Of a stretch of 64,000 nucleotides of DNA, positions 37,538 to 46,728 are shown in pieces. The DNA is from Massilia sp. CF038 (GTDB lineage: Bacteria > Pseudomonadota > Gammaproteobacteria > Burkholderiales > Burkholderiaceae_D): positions 1,364,001 to 1,428,000 of the forward strand of contig NZ_FQWU01000002.1 of assembly GCF_900129765.1 (NCBI RefSeq), in the 5' to 3' direction. The translations under genes were made by a program, and so were the position numbers. The stretch's first letter is position 1; every line of letters starts with the position of its first letter. The notes under the pieces were generated by a model. It was not told the DNA's origin. It worked only from the letters and a program-made list of their open reading frames with translations, and did no database searches.

Positions 37538-38212
37538 CTACATATAGGTATGTACTCCGACGTGCTCGTCGAACGCCGCCTTTTCGATATCGCTCATTCT
37601 GGCGCGCGCATAGCGCAACGAGAAACCGCCGTGCAGCCTGCCCTCGTCATTGATCATCCAATCCTGGATTTCATCATTGCGTACATTGACCCGGGCAGCG
37701 AGGGAGTATGTCTTAAATTCGCGAGGCAGTTCGAAAATCTCGCCGACGAAGCCGTCGTTATCATGCGCGACCACTGATAGCCATATATATGCCCGGTGAT
37801 CCGGCTCTTCCAGGAGCACCTTCACTGACGGGTATTTTGTGGTCGACGTATCGGCCAACATTTGCCGGAAGCTGCCCAGGGAACCGCGCGCGGCGACGAT
37901 TGTTGCTTGATAATCGTCATCTTCCCTACTCACGTACGCAACGCGAATGCCGGGATCCAGATCGGGCTTTCGATCCAGTTCTCGTCTCAGCATCTGCCAG
38001 TCATACCAGCAATTTTCGGGATCAAGATCGTTGTAGCCGCGACTTTCGGCCATTGTTTCGATGCGATCTTGCGCGACCATCATGACACCAGCACCATCCC
38101 GGACCTTCAGGACCTCCGCCTCGGTCAATGGACTTCCCTTCGCGTCCTCTGCCGAAATCAGGAGCACGCAAAGTGCGGGTATAAACAGCGGAACCAGCGC
38201 TTCATCACTCAT
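37538..38212 (-). CDS. DUF2314-like domain protein
   Basis: 224 residues without a signal peptide. The C-terminal ~80 residues (DGFVGEIFELPREFKTYSLA; NVRNDEIQDWMINDEGRLHG; DIEKAAFDE) match the pattern of DUF2314 proteins, which bind neither known cofactor nor nucleic acid. The N-terminal 140 residues form a separate mixed alpha/beta region with no known match. It is 36 bp from the YCII gene on the same strand. Confidence 0.6.
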   Translation of the reverse strand: MSDEALVPLFIPALCVLLISAEDAKGSPLTEAEVLKVRDGAGVMMVAQDRIETMAESRGYNDLDPENCWYDWQMLRRELDRKPDLDPGIRVAYVSREDDDYQATIVAARGSLGSFRQMLADTSTTKYPSVKVLLEEPDHRAYIWLSVVAHDNDGFVGEIFELPREFKTYSLAARVNVRNDEIQDWMINDEGRLHGGFSLRYARARMSDIEKAAFDEHVGVHTYM

Positions 38213-38416
38213 GTTGCCTGTCCTGGGAGAGTTTGTTCGGATCGTTGCTTCGCGGGTTTACAGTGTCGGCTGCAGTGTCGGACTGACGGCGACCGTATAT
38301 TGGCGCATCTAGCCATCATACCCGACGGGCTCGAACCAAACGCAAAATCAGGATCAGCCTGCATACTCGCGGGGCGGATCCCGAAATGGCTGCGGCCAAG
38401 GGCCGCCAGCACGACG

Positions 38417-39496
38417 TCAGGCAGTTGCTTGCAGCACGCCGCGGCGCAGCTGGTCGCGCTCGATCGACTGGAATAAAGCCTTGAAGTTGCCTTCGCCGAA
38501 GCCTTCGTCGCCCTTGCGCTGGATGAATTCGAAGAACACGGGACCGAGAACCGTGCCCGAGAAGATCTGCAACAGCAAGCGTGTATGACCATCGGCGGTA
38601 CTGCCATCGAGCAGAATGCCGCGCGTTTGCAAGGCACTGACATCTTCACCGTGACCGGGGATGCGTTCCTCGATCATTTCGTAATATGTCGCTGGCGGCG
38701 CCACCATGAACGGCACGCCGCTCATTTTCAGCTCGTCCAGCGTCGACTGCAGATCGTCCGTGAACAAGGCAATGTGCTGAATGCCTTCGCCATTGAACTG
38801 CATGAGGAATTCTTCGATTTGGCCTGAACCGCGCGACGATTCTTCGTTCAGCGGAATACGGATTTTGCCATCTGGTGCACTCATGGCCTTGGAGGTCAGT
38901 CCCGTATATTCGCCCTGAATGTCGAAGTAGCGGATTTCCTTGAAGTTGAACAGCTTCTCGTAAAAGCCGGCCCAATACGCCATGCGGCCGCGATACACAT
39001 TGTGCGTCAGGTGGTCGATCGTGTGCAGACCGAAGCCTTTCGGATTGCGGTCGACGCCTTCGATGAATTCGAAGTCGATGTCATAGATCGATTTGCCTTC
39101 TTCAAAGCGGTCGATCAGATACAGCGGCGCGCCGCCAATGCCGCGAATGGCAGGCAGGCGCAATTCCATCGGGCCTGTGGGAATGTCGACCGGTTGCGCA
39201 CCAAGTTCCAGGGCGCGCGCGTACGCCTTGTGTGCATCTTTGACGCGGAACGCCATGCCGCAGGCGGACGGGCCGTGTTCGGCGGCGAAATACGCAGCCG
39301 CGCTGCCAGGCTCGTTATTGACGATAAAGTTAATGCCACCCTGACGGAACAGCTGCACGTTCTTGGAGCGGTGCGTCGCGACTTTGGTGAAACCCATTTT
39401 CTCGAATACGGCTTCCAGCATCCCTGGTGTGGGCGAGGCGAATTCAACGAATTCGAATCCCATTAGTTCCATTGGATTTTCCCAAACGTTTGACAT
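38417..39496 (-). CDS. hppD: 4-hydroxyphenylpyruvate dioxygenase
   Basis: 359 residues, the usual size, starting [20 protein letters not shown]. Two vicinal oxygen chelate domains. Iron ligands: His in TIDHLTHNV, His in [11 protein letters not shown] and Glu in [11 protein letters not shown]. It converts 4-hydroxyphenylpyruvate to homogentisate in tyrosine breakdown. Homogentisate dioxygenase genes are not in the window. An Lrp-type regulator gene is divergent from it, as is common for this gene. Confidence 0.96.
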   Translation of the reverse strand: MSNVWENPMELMGFEFVEFASPTPGMLEAVFEKMGFTKVATHRSKNVQLFRQGGINFIVNNEPGSAAAYFAAEHGPSACGMAFRVKDAHKAYARALELGAQPVDIPTGPMELRLPAIRGIGGAPLYLIDRFEEGKSIYDIDFEFIEGVDRNPKGFGLHTIDHLTHNVYRGRMAYWAGFYEKLFNFKEIRYFDIQGEYTGLTSKAMSAPDGKIRIPLNEESSRGSGQIEEFLMQFNGEGIQHIALFTDDLQSTLDELKMSGVPFMVAPPATYYEMIEERIPGHGEDVSALQTRGILLDGSTADGHTRLLLQIFSGTVLGPVFFEFIQRKGDEGFGEGNFKALFQSIERDQLRRGVLQATA

Positions 39497-39636
39497 GTGC
39501 GCTCCTGAATATGGGTGTTGTGTGGACCTTGCAGGGCTGGGTTGCCACTGCCTACAATCAACCAAGTTTAGTGCGTTGAACGTGCACAAGGTACTTATAA
39601 TGTCGGCTTCACACGCTGAAAAATGCGAATAAACGC

Positions 39637-39666
39637 CACGAAATGAAGGATTGGTGCACGAAATGA
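39637..39666 (+). repeat. 10-bp direct repeat across the Lrp gene start
   Basis: CACGAAATGA occurs at 39637 and 39657, spaced 20 bp, with the second copy spanning the start codon of the regulator gene. It could be a binding site for the regulator, but two short copies may also be chance. Confidence 0.3.
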
Positions 39667-40184
39667 CTTCGATAGTGATCGACCGGTACGACCTGGAGCT
39701 GCTGGCGGCCCTGCAGGAAGATGGCCACGCCACCAACGCCGCGATTGGGCAGAAGATCCATTTGTCCGCCTCGCAGGTGAGCCGCCGCATTCAGAATCTG
39801 CAAGAATCACACGTGATCGCGCGCTACGTGGCCGTGCTCAATCCCGACATTCTCGGGCTGGGCGTGATGGCTTATACCTTCGTGACGATTGAGCGGCAAA
39901 GCGAACAGGGACACTTGTTTGAACAAGCGGTGAAAGATCTGGCGCCGGTACTGGAATGCCACTCCGTATCCGGCGAGGCAGATTACATTCTGCGCATCGC
40001 GGCGCCCGATCTGGCTGCGTTCTCCGAATTCATGAGCAGCCAGTTGCTGCGCTTGCCCGGGGTGGCGAACGTCAAGTCGATTATTGCGCTGAAAACCATC
40101 AAGCACGCATCCGCGCTACCCCTTGATCATTTAACGCAGCCAACCAAAATCAAGCGCCAAGTCACCTTTGCTGCTGGCCGTTAG
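39663..40184 (+). CDS. Lrp/AsnC family transcriptional regulator
   Basis: 173 residues. N-terminal helix-turn-helix ([20 protein letters not shown], then [14 protein letters not shown]) and a C-terminal RAM effector domain with [19 protein letters not shown] and [17 protein letters not shown]. Divergent from hppD, it is the likely controller of tyrosine catabolism in response to an amino acid. The start ATG was preferred over an upstream TTG because of better N-terminal fit. Confidence 0.92.
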   Translation: MTSIVIDRYDLELLAALQEDGHATNAAIGQKIHLSASQVSRRIQNLQESHVIARYVAVLNPDILGLGVMAYTFVTIERQSEQGHLFEQAVKDLAPVLECHSVSGEADYILRIAAPDLAAFSEFMSSQLLRLPGVANVKSIIALKTIKHASALPLDHLTQPTKIKRQVTFAAGR

Positions 40185-40220
40185 CGTGCGTGCGGCTTCG
40201 ATCCAAATTCGTTGACAAGC

Positions 40221-40313
40221 ATGAATGATCTCGATAAGCTGCGCGCATATTTTCAGAAAACCGCTGCTCTCAAGGAGCCAAAAGTGCCTCGTTTCCACAT
40301 CATCACCCGCTAA
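40221..40313 (+). CDS. Small ORF in the 40185-40536 gap
   Basis: The 352-bp gap ahead of the RNA ligase gene holds one notable frame: 30 codons beginning MNDLDKLRAYFQKTAALKEP and ending KVPRFHIITR, then TAA. The composition is like a real basic peptide and TTGACA stands 10 bp before it, but there is no strong ribosome binding site. The rest of the gap has no recognisable gene. It may be a leader peptide, an antisense-free small protein or a remnant. Confidence 0.3.
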   Translation: MNDLDKLRAYFQKTAALKEPKVPRFHIITR

Positions 40314-40536
40314 TGCCGACGACTGCTTCCTGCAGTCATATCGCTCTACGCGTCTGCGCCTGAATTCCTGCCGCCATCCCTGCTGCAGAAGCGCCTGACC
40401 ACGTTGCCGCGCATGTCAAACCTGTTGCAATCTCCAGAATGAAGCGCAGCAGACACATCGCACTCCAGTTGAAATCCGTCGTCGGTCACCAAACATCCTG
40501 TTAAGGAGACGTGCGTCAACACGCACGGGACCACGA

Positions 40537-41439
40537 ATGAATATCAACAGCATCACCTTGCTGAAATACCCGCGCACTGCGCACTTGGCCGGTTCACGCC
40601 TGCAACTTAACGATAGCGCTACGGATCAGATTGCGCTGTCCTCGCTGGCTGGCCGCTACGTTGTCATCGAAGAAAAACTCGATGGCGCCAATACCGGCAT
40701 CTCGTTTTCCGATGCTGCCGAAGTGATGCTGCAATCGCGCGGCCATTACCTGGCTGGCGGTGGCAGCGAGCGCCAGTTCAACCTGCTCAAACCATGGGCT
40801 CGCGCCCACGAAGCGTGGCTGCTGGAACGTCTGGACGATCGATTTGTCATGTATGGCGAATGGACGTACGCCAAGCACTCGGTTTTTTACGACAATTTGC
40901 CGCATTTTTTTCATGAGTTCGACATATTTGATCGGCAGACCAGGCAGTTTCTGTCGACCAAGCGGCGCCATACTTTGCTTGCAGAGGGGCCGGTGCTATC
41001 GGTCCCGGTTCTTTACGCCGGATTGATGCCGACCAATCCCAAGCATTTATGGAAATTGGTTTATCGCTCCTTGGCAAAAACGCGCGACTGGAAAGCAGCA
41101 TTCGAAGCAGCCGTCAGGCGCGAGGGCCAGCCTCTTGATCTGAGCTGGAGGCAGACCGACAAGTCTGACCGGTCGGAGGGCCTGTACCTGAAGGTGGAAG
41201 ACGACGAGCAAGTACTGGCGCGTTACAAGTTGGTGCGATCGGATTTTACGCAGACGATTCTCGATTCTGGTTCGCACCATGCGCGCCGGCCCGTGCTGCC
41301 AAACGCGCTGGCCGCGGGCGTGGATCTGTATACGCCGCAGCTGCTGGTGAACTGGGACTGCCTGGGGCTCAAGACTTTGCACACGGTCGATGAACTTGCG
41401 GCAGCCTCGTCTGCATGGTTCGACGCCGAGCGCATGTGA
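40537..41439 (+). CDS. ATP-dependent RNA ligase
   Basis: 300 residues, nucleotidyltransferase superfamily. Motif I is EEKLDGANTGISF with the adenylated Lys47; motif III-like segment is RFVMYGEWTYAKHSV; motif IV is EGLYLKVED; motif V is LARYKLVRSDF. The C-terminal extension is specific to this ligase group. Its neighbour encodes an HD-Pnk end-healing enzyme, which makes ends that this ligase can join, so the pair is an RNA repair module. DNA substrates cannot be excluded. Confidence 0.85.
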   Translation: MNINSITLLKYPRTAHLAGSRLQLNDSATDQIALSSLAGRYVVIEEKLDGANTGISFSDAAEVMLQSRGHYLAGGGSERQFNLLKPWARAHEAWLLERLDDRFVMYGEWTYAKHSVFYDNLPHFFHEFDIFDRQTRQFLSTKRRHTLLAEGPVLSVPVLYAGLMPTNPKHLWKLVYRSLAKTRDWKAAFEAAVRREGQPLDLSWRQTDKSDRSEGLYLKVEDDEQVLARYKLVRSDFTQTILDSGSHHARRPVLPNALAAGVDLYTPQLLVNWDCLGLKTLHTVDELAAASSAWFDAERM

Positions 41440-41502
41440 TTGCTGTCGCGCCCCGCATGCGCGCAGCAGCGACAAAAATAAGATGAAGAAATGGAGTAAT
41501 GT

Positions 41503-42639
41503 ATGGACTGGAAAACAATTGAAGGCCTGGTACCGGGCCCGGGACAAGCGCCCGATTTCGCCGCATGCCTGCAAGCCTTTCCGCAGCTTGAACTGGCCAA
41601 AACCACACCCCAGTCGCCGCTCTACCACGGAGAAGGCGACGTGTGGACCCACACGATGATGGTTGTAAATGCGCTGCTGGCCATGCCCGACTATCAGGGC
41701 GCGCCCAGGTGCGAGCAGGTCACGGTCTTTCTGGCTGCACTGTTGCATGACATTTCGAAATGCAGCACGACTGTGATCGACCCGGTCACCGGGGCGATCG
41801 GTCAGCCGGGGCACTCCAAAAAAGGCGCCATCGATGCGCGTATCGCGCTCTGGGATGCGGCGGCACCGTTTGCGGTGCGCGAGGAAATCTGCAGGCTGAT
41901 CGCTGTGCACCAGAAGCCATTTTACGTCATGGCCGATGCGCGGCGCGCTGTCACACCTGAATACGCGGTACGGGAATTGTCGTGGCAAGTCAGCATTCCC
42001 TTGCTTGCGATGCTGGCCGAAGCGGACATGCGTGGCCGCATCTGCGCAGACCAGGCAAAGGTCCTCGACAATATCGAATTGTTCCGGGAAATGGCGCGTG
42101 ACGAAGGCTGCTACGGGCAACCACGGTCATTTGCCGACGCGCATACACGACTGGCATATTTCCGTGGCGCCGACGTGCATCCCGACTACGCCCTGTTCCA
42201 GGAGCCGGGTTCAAAGGTGGTGGTCATGTGCGGTCTGCCGGCATCTGGAAAAAATACCTGGGTGTCCGAACATCACGCAGACCTGCCAGTGATCTCCTTC
42301 GATGACGCACGTGACGAACTGGGACTCAAGCACGGAAAAAATGAGGGCCTGGTGGCGCACCGGGCCACGGACAAGGCCAAAGCGCTGCTGCGGGCAAAAG
42401 CGCCCTTTGTGTGGAACGCCACCCATTTGAGTCAGCAGATGCGGGACAAAACGCTCGACCTCCTTTTCGCCTATCACGCAGAGGTTGAACTGGTGTATCT
42501 GGAGCGTTCCAGGTCAGAGCTGTTGCGCCGCAATACCCGGCGCGATACCTCGCTGTCGAACAAAGCGTTGCAGGCCATGCTGTTCAAGTGGGAGTTGCCA
42601 CTGCCGGCGGAAGCGCACCGGGTGACCTACGCTTTGTGA
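41503..42639 (+). CDS. HD-Pnk: HD phosphoesterase + polynucleotide 5'-kinase
   Basis: 378 residues. The N-terminal HD domain has His at WTHTMMVV and His82-Asp83 in LLHDISK. The C-terminal kinase domain has the P-loop GLPASGKNTW (~244-253), VISFDDARDELG and a lid with RRNTRR. This matches Runella slithyformis HD-Pnk, where the HD part removes 2',3'-phosphates and the kinase phosphorylates 5'-OH ends. The Asn after the P-loop Lys replaces the usual Ser/Thr; relatives have Asp there. It follows the RNA ligase by 63 bp in the same direction. The two act together on broken RNA (probably tRNA). Confidence 0.88.
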   Translation: MDWKTIEGLVPGPGQAPDFAACLQAFPQLELAKTTPQSPLYHGEGDVWTHTMMVVNALLAMPDYQGAPRCEQVTVFLAALLHDISKCSTTVIDPVTGAIGQPGHSKKGAIDARIALWDAAAPFAVREEICRLIAVHQKPFYVMADARRAVTPEYAVRELSWQVSIPLLAMLAEADMRGRICADQAKVLDNIELFREMARDEGCYGQPRSFADAHTRLAYFRGADVHPDYALFQEPGSKVVVMCGLPASGKNTWVSEHHADLPVISFDDARDELGLKHGKNEGLVAHRATDKAKALLRAKAPFVWNATHLSQQMRDKTLDLLFAYHAEVELVYLERSRSELLRRNTRRDTSLSNKALQAMLFKWELPLPAEAHRVTYAL

Positions 42640-42816
42640 AAATTCTCGCGGAAGATTGCCCATTTTCAATGCAACGCCCGCGAGACCGGAATTTTTGTCC
42701 GTCAGGCTGGCTGAGATATAATCCCGGATACTTGTTTCTCAGAAATAAGGCATAAGCCCAATGCCGGCGGCTGCCCTGCGCTACCGGCCTCCGATTCGAC
42801 CCTGACTCCCTGCAAC

Positions 42817-43569
42817 ATGACGCGAGTCCTTCCGCCTACTCATTTCCACAGTTCCCTCCTTCTCCGTTGCCTTGCCGAAATCGACCTTCTGGAAAGCAGA
42901 GAGCTCGCTGGCGATTTCGCGGAGCAGCTGGGACAGTGGATGCACTTTACCGACGCGATCGCCTTGTCCTCCGTGCTGGACAGTGGCGTGGCGAAGATCG
43001 CGCCACAGAATCCGGCGCAGCGCGCCGCAGCCGCTGCGCTTCACGCAACGGAATTCGAGCGCATTCAGGCATTCATGCTGAGCTCAATTAAAAAGAGCTG
43101 CGCCGCGAAAGGTGGCTCGCATATCAAGCTGCCTCTGCCGCTTGATGCCGAGGTGTCGTATTTGCCATACAAGCAGTTTTATGAAGCACACCAGCGCGAC
43201 ATGGAGCTCAGCGTCGAGCCCCTGCGCGTGAACCTGCGCGCGGCACTGGCCAAAGCTTCGCCCGAGCTCCGAAAGCTGGCCGAGCTCGACGTTGTGATGG
43301 GAAAAATCCTGCGCGAGCGCGAAAGCCGGCTCTTAAGCAGGGTACCGGTGCTGCTGAAAAAACGCTTCGACGCCCTCTACGCCGCGCATTTGGAACAACT
43401 GACCGCGCAAGGCCAGGACGACAACCCAGCTGCCTGGATGCAAGCCGGAGGCTGGCTGGCGCGCTTCTGCCAGAGCCTGCAAACACTGCTGCTGGCCGAA
43501 GCCGATCTGCGTCTGCAGCCAAGCGCCGGACTCCTTGAAGCACTTAAACAACAAGAACACGATGCGTAA
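42817..43569 (+). CDS. DUF3348 family protein, first gene of the DUF802 operon
   Basis: 250 residues, mostly helical and cytosolic, opening LPPTHFHSSLLLRCLAEIDL. It contains FAEQLGQWMHFTDAIALSSV and YKQFYEAHQRDMELSVEPLR, the pattern of DUF3348 proteins from Burkholderiales. These genes sit next to DUF802, OmpA-like and DUF2894 genes, as here. The last 8 bp overlap the start of the DUF802 gene, so the proteins are made together. No enzymatic motif; it may be a cytosolic partner of the membrane complex. Confidence 0.85.
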   Translation: MTRVLPPTHFHSSLLLRCLAEIDLLESRELAGDFAEQLGQWMHFTDAIALSSVLDSGVAKIAPQNPAQRAAAAALHATEFERIQAFMLSSIKKSCAAKGGSHIKLPLPLDAEVSYLPYKQFYEAHQRDMELSVEPLRVNLRAALAKASPELRKLAELDVVMGKILRERESRLLSRVPVLLKKRFDALYAAHLEQLTAQGQDDNPAAWMQAGGWLARFCQSLQTLLLAEADLRLQPSAGLLEALKQQEHDA

Positions 43570-46093
43570 ATATTTCTTCCCCCTCGCCTTCCTCACAGGC
43601 GCCATCGCCGTCATCTGGGTCGGCTTCGGCTTTATCGATTCGAGCCCGCTGGCCATGGCGATGACGGCACTGATCTTCGCCGTCTATCTTGCAGGTGCAA
43701 GCGAGCTGCACCGCTTCCGCCAGGCCACCGCCACCCTGACGAGCGCACTCAAAGCCATTGCAACAGACGCGCCCGACCTGAACCAGTTCCTTTCCGGTCT
43801 GGCCGGCTCGCTGCAGCATCCCGTGCGCCTGCGCATCGAAGGCACACGGTCAGCCCTGCCTGGCCCATCTATGACGCCCTACCTGGTCGGCTTGCTGGTC
43901 ATGCTGGGGATGCTTGGCACCTTCCTTGGCATGGTTGTGACGCTCAAGGGCGCCGTCTTCACGCTGGAAAAAACCGCCGACCTGGCCGCCATGCGCTCGG
44001 CGCTGGCCGTGCCGGTGAAGGGCCTGGGTCTGGCATTCGGCACCTCGGTCGCCGGTGTGGCGGCGTCTGCCGTGCTGGGCCTGATGTCGGCGCTGTGCCG
44101 TCACGAACGGATGCTGGCTGGTCAGCTCCTCGACAGCAAGGCTGCCACCGTCCTGAGCGGGTTCTCGCATGCGCGCCAGCAAGAGCAGACGTTCCGGGCC
44201 TTGCAGTCGCAGTCCGAGGCGCTGCCCCAGGTGGTCGACAAACTGCAGGCGATGATGCTGCAAATTGAGGCAATGAACGACCGCCTGAACCAGAGCCTGC
44301 TCACCAATCAAGAACAGTTCCACAACAACGCCACCGCGACATACACGGAACTGGCGCGCTCAGTTGACAAATCGTTGCGCGAGAGCCTGACCAATAGTGC
44401 GCAGACCGCCGGTGAAGGCATCCGGCCGATATTCGAAGCAGCAATGCAAGGCATCGCGCAGGAAGCCAGGGCCATGCACGAGCGTACGGCCGGCACAGTG
44501 CAGCAACAACTCGACGGCCTGGCCGCGCGCTTTGGCGTGGCAACGGAGGGCGTCGCCCAAACGTGGAACGCGGCCCTGGAGAACCAGGCACAGACCAATC
44601 GCAGCATGGCCAGCGAGATGGCACGCGCCTTGACCGCCTTCAGCGCCGCGTTCGACACGCGCGCCGGCGCGCTGGTTGCCACAGTCGGCGCTACCTATGC
44701 CAATCTGCAAGCCGGCCAGGCAGCACACGATGCGCAGCGCCAACAGGCCTGGACCCAGTCGCTTGAGGCAATGGCAGCCACGCTGACCAGCGAACTACGG
44801 GACAGTGGCGCCCAGGTGCTTGCACAGCAGCAGGAAATTTGCACTGCCGTCACCCGGGCCGTGCGGGAAGCTGGCGACGTATATGTTGGCTTGCAGACCG
44901 GGCAAGCCGCCCAGGACGCGCAACGGCAGCAGGCCTGGACGCAGTCTCTGGAAGCAATGGCGGCAACGCTCTCGCAAGAATTGCAGGAAAGTGGCGCGCA
45001 AGTGCTTGCCCAGCAGCGGGAAATCTGTACCGCCGTCACGCATGCCGTGCAGGAGACCGGCCAGGCCTACGCGAACTTGCAGACAGGACAGGCCGCCCAG
45101 GATGCGCAGCGCCTGCAAGCCTGGACCCAGTCCCTGGAAGCAATGGCAGCAACACTCACGCGTGAACTGCAGGAAAGCGGCGCGCAGGTACTGACCCAAC
45201 AGCGCGACGTCTGCGCAGCAGTGACGCACGCCGTCGGTACGCTGGCTGAGCAAGTGCAGGCGGATGCGGGCAAGTCGCTCGCTCAAGCTAGGCACCTGGT
45301 GACCACGGCCGAAGAATTGATGCGTTCGCGCATTGCGGCGGAAGCGCAGTGGCTGGACCAGCACAGCGCGCGCATGAACCAGCTTGCAGGCCTGCTGCAG
45401 ACCGAACTGGGCGCACTGCGCGACCAGGAAGCGGCGCGCGGCGACGCAGCCGTAGCGCACCTGGGTCACTTGCAATCAGTCGTGAGCACCCATTTAACCA
45501 CGCTGGGTACCGCCCTGGAAGAACCGATCTCGCGTTTGATCGAGACTGCCGCCGAAGCACCGCGCGCGGCCGCAGAAGTGATTGGCCAGCTGCGCCAGGA
45601 AATCTCAAACAGCGTGGCACGCGACAACGTTGTGCTGGAAGAACGCAGCCGCATCATGGAAACGCTCAATTCCTTGCTGGGGGTAATCAACCATGCATCG
45701 CACGAACAGCGCGCCGTGATTGATGCGCTGGTCGCTTCCTCGTCCGACAAGCTGGACGCTGCCAGCACCGCGTTCTCTGCCAACGTTGCCGGCGAATCGG
45801 CCAAGCTGGCAGAAATTGCCGCCAATGTCACCACCAGCGCGGTGGACGTGGCCAGCCTGGCCGATGCCTTTGGGGTGGCGGTCCGCGCCTTCAATGAGGC
45901 CAATGAAAAGCTCGCCTCCAACCTGGACCGCATCGAGACCGCACTCGACAAATCCATGTCGCGCAGTGACGGCCAGCTGGCCTACTACGTTGCCCAGGCG
46001 CGCGAGATCATCGACCTTTCCATGAGTTCGCAAAAGGAAATCGTCGACGAACTGCGTCAGTTGCCGGCCATGCTGGCGGTCGAGGGCAAGTGA
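43562..46093 (+). CDS. DUF802 protein: MotA/ZorA-like membrane stator with long coiled-coil tail
   Basis: 843 residues from MRKYFFPLAFLTGAIAVIWV. Helices lie at about 5-23 and 28-46, then 101-124 (TPYLVGLLVMLGMLGTFLGM) and 150-180 (GLGLAFGTSVAGVAASAVLG). The glycine-rich GTFLG helix and the following AFGTSVAG helix are the signature of MotA/TolQ/ExbB/ZorA channel subunits. The remaining ~650 residues are a long helical tail with three 62-residue tandem repeats, longer than in MotA and like ZorA. With the OmpA-like neighbour it should form an ion-driven motor in the inner membrane. Start chosen at the first helix; it overlaps DUF3348 by 8 bp. Confidence 0.8.
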   Translation: MRKYFFPLAFLTGAIAVIWVGFGFIDSSPLAMAMTALIFAVYLAGASELHRFRQATATLTSALKAIATDAPDLNQFLSGLAGSLQHPVRLRIEGTRSALPGPSMTPYLVGLLVMLGMLGTFLGMVVTLKGAVFTLEKTADLAAMRSALAVPVKGLGLAFGTSVAGVAASAVLGLMSALCRHERMLAGQLLDSKAATVLSGFSHARQQEQTFRALQSQSEALPQVVDKLQAMMLQIEAMNDRLNQSLLTNQEQFHNNATATYTELARSVDKSLRESLTNSAQTAGEGIRPIFEAAMQGIAQEARAMHERTAGTVQQQLDGLAARFGVATEGVAQTWNAALENQAQTNRSMASEMARALTAFSAAFDTRAGALVATVGATYANLQAGQAAHDAQRQQAWTQSLEAMAATLTSELRDSGAQVLAQQQEICTAVTRAVREAGDVYVGLQTGQAAQDAQRQQAWTQSLEAMAATLSQELQESGAQVLAQQREICTAVTHAVQETGQAYANLQTGQAAQDAQRLQAWTQSLEAMAATLTRELQESGAQVLTQQRDVCAAVTHAVGTLAEQVQADAGKSLAQARHLVTTAEELMRSRIAAEAQWLDQHSARMNQLAGLLQTELGALRDQEAARGDAAVAHLGHLQSVVSTHLTTLGTALEEPISRLIETAAEAPRAAAEVIGQLRQEISNSVARDNVVLEERSRIMETLNSLLGVINHASHEQRAVIDALVASSSDKLDAASTAFSANVAGESAKLAEIAANVTTSAVDVASLADAFGVAVRAFNEANEKLASNLDRIETALDKSMSRSDGQLAYYVAQAREIIDLSMSSQKEIVDELRQLPAMLAVEGK
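44687..45244 (+). repeat. Three tandem 186-bp repeats within the DUF802 gene
   Basis: Units start at 44687, 44873 and 45059. Each encodes 62 residues with a shared core: QAWTQSLEAMAATL, then ELQESGAQVLAQQREIC and AVTHAV. The nucleotide copies are closely alike, so the expansion is recent or maintained by recombination. The repeats lie in the coiled-coil tail, and their number could set its length. Confidence 0.9.
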
Positions 46094-46728
46094 TGGAAGA
46101 AATGGACGCATCGGAACACAGCGCACCAACCTGGGCCGTGTTTGGCGACCTGATGTCCGGTCTGCTGGGCGCCTTTGTCCTGCTGCTGGTGGCGGTAGTG
46201 GGTGTGCAAATGGAATTGACCTCCAGCCTGCAGGAAGAAGTGAAGAAGCGTCAAGCCGAGGAGCAACGCCGCCTGACGCTGGAAAAAGCCCTGGCAGTAC
46301 CGCTGGCAAGCGGCCGTATTACGCTCAACAATGGCCGCATCGGCATTAGTGGACAAGTCTTGTTTGCGCAAAATTCGGACAAGTTGCAACCGGACGGACG
46401 CCAGTTGCTGAGCAGCCTGGTGCTGCCCTTGCAGGCTTACCTGTCAGCGCGCGATGAAATGCTGATGGTCAGCGGCTTTACCGATGACAAGGCGATCCGC
46501 AACGGTCCGTTTGCCGACAACTGGGAACTGTCGGCGCAACGCGCCTTGACGGTGACGCGCACGCTGGTCGAGCAAGGCATGCCATCGTCCATGGTGTTTG
46601 CTGCGGCATTCGGCGCCGAGCAGCCAGTCAAGCCGAATACCGACGACGCTTCGCGCGCCCTGAACCGGCGCGTGGAAATGGCGCCCGTGCCCAAGTCGGC
46701 GCCAGCCAAAATGCGACCCAATGAGTGA
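46093..46728 (+). CDS. OmpA-family protein, MotB/ZorB-like stator subunit
   Basis: 211 residues. A single N-terminal helix with an acidic residue at its start (TWAVFGDLMSGLLGAFVLLL, Asp19) matches the proton-carrying helix of MotB/ZorB/ExbD proteins. A short coiled coil follows, then an OmpA/MotB peptidoglycan-binding domain (VLFAQNSDKLQPDG; VSGFTDDKAIR; ALNRRVEM). It overlaps the DUF802 stop by one base (TGATG). The pair has the plan of a peptidoglycan-anchored rotary motor. Confidence 0.88.
   Translation: MEEMDASEHSAPTWAVFGDLMSGLLGAFVLLLVAVVGVQMELTSSLQEEVKKRQAEEQRRLTLEKALAVPLASGRITLNNGRIGISGQVLFAQNSDKLQPDGRQLLSSLVLPLQAYLSARDEMLMVSGFTDDKAIRNGPFADNWELSAQRALTVTRTLVEQGMPSSMVFAAAFGAEQPVKPNTDDASRALNRRVEMAPVPKSAPAKMRPNE

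Noticed and set aside
39497-39790. N-terminal extension of HppD of about 98 residues
   Set aside because: It would run through the divergent promoter and regulator start; family members begin near MSNVWENP.
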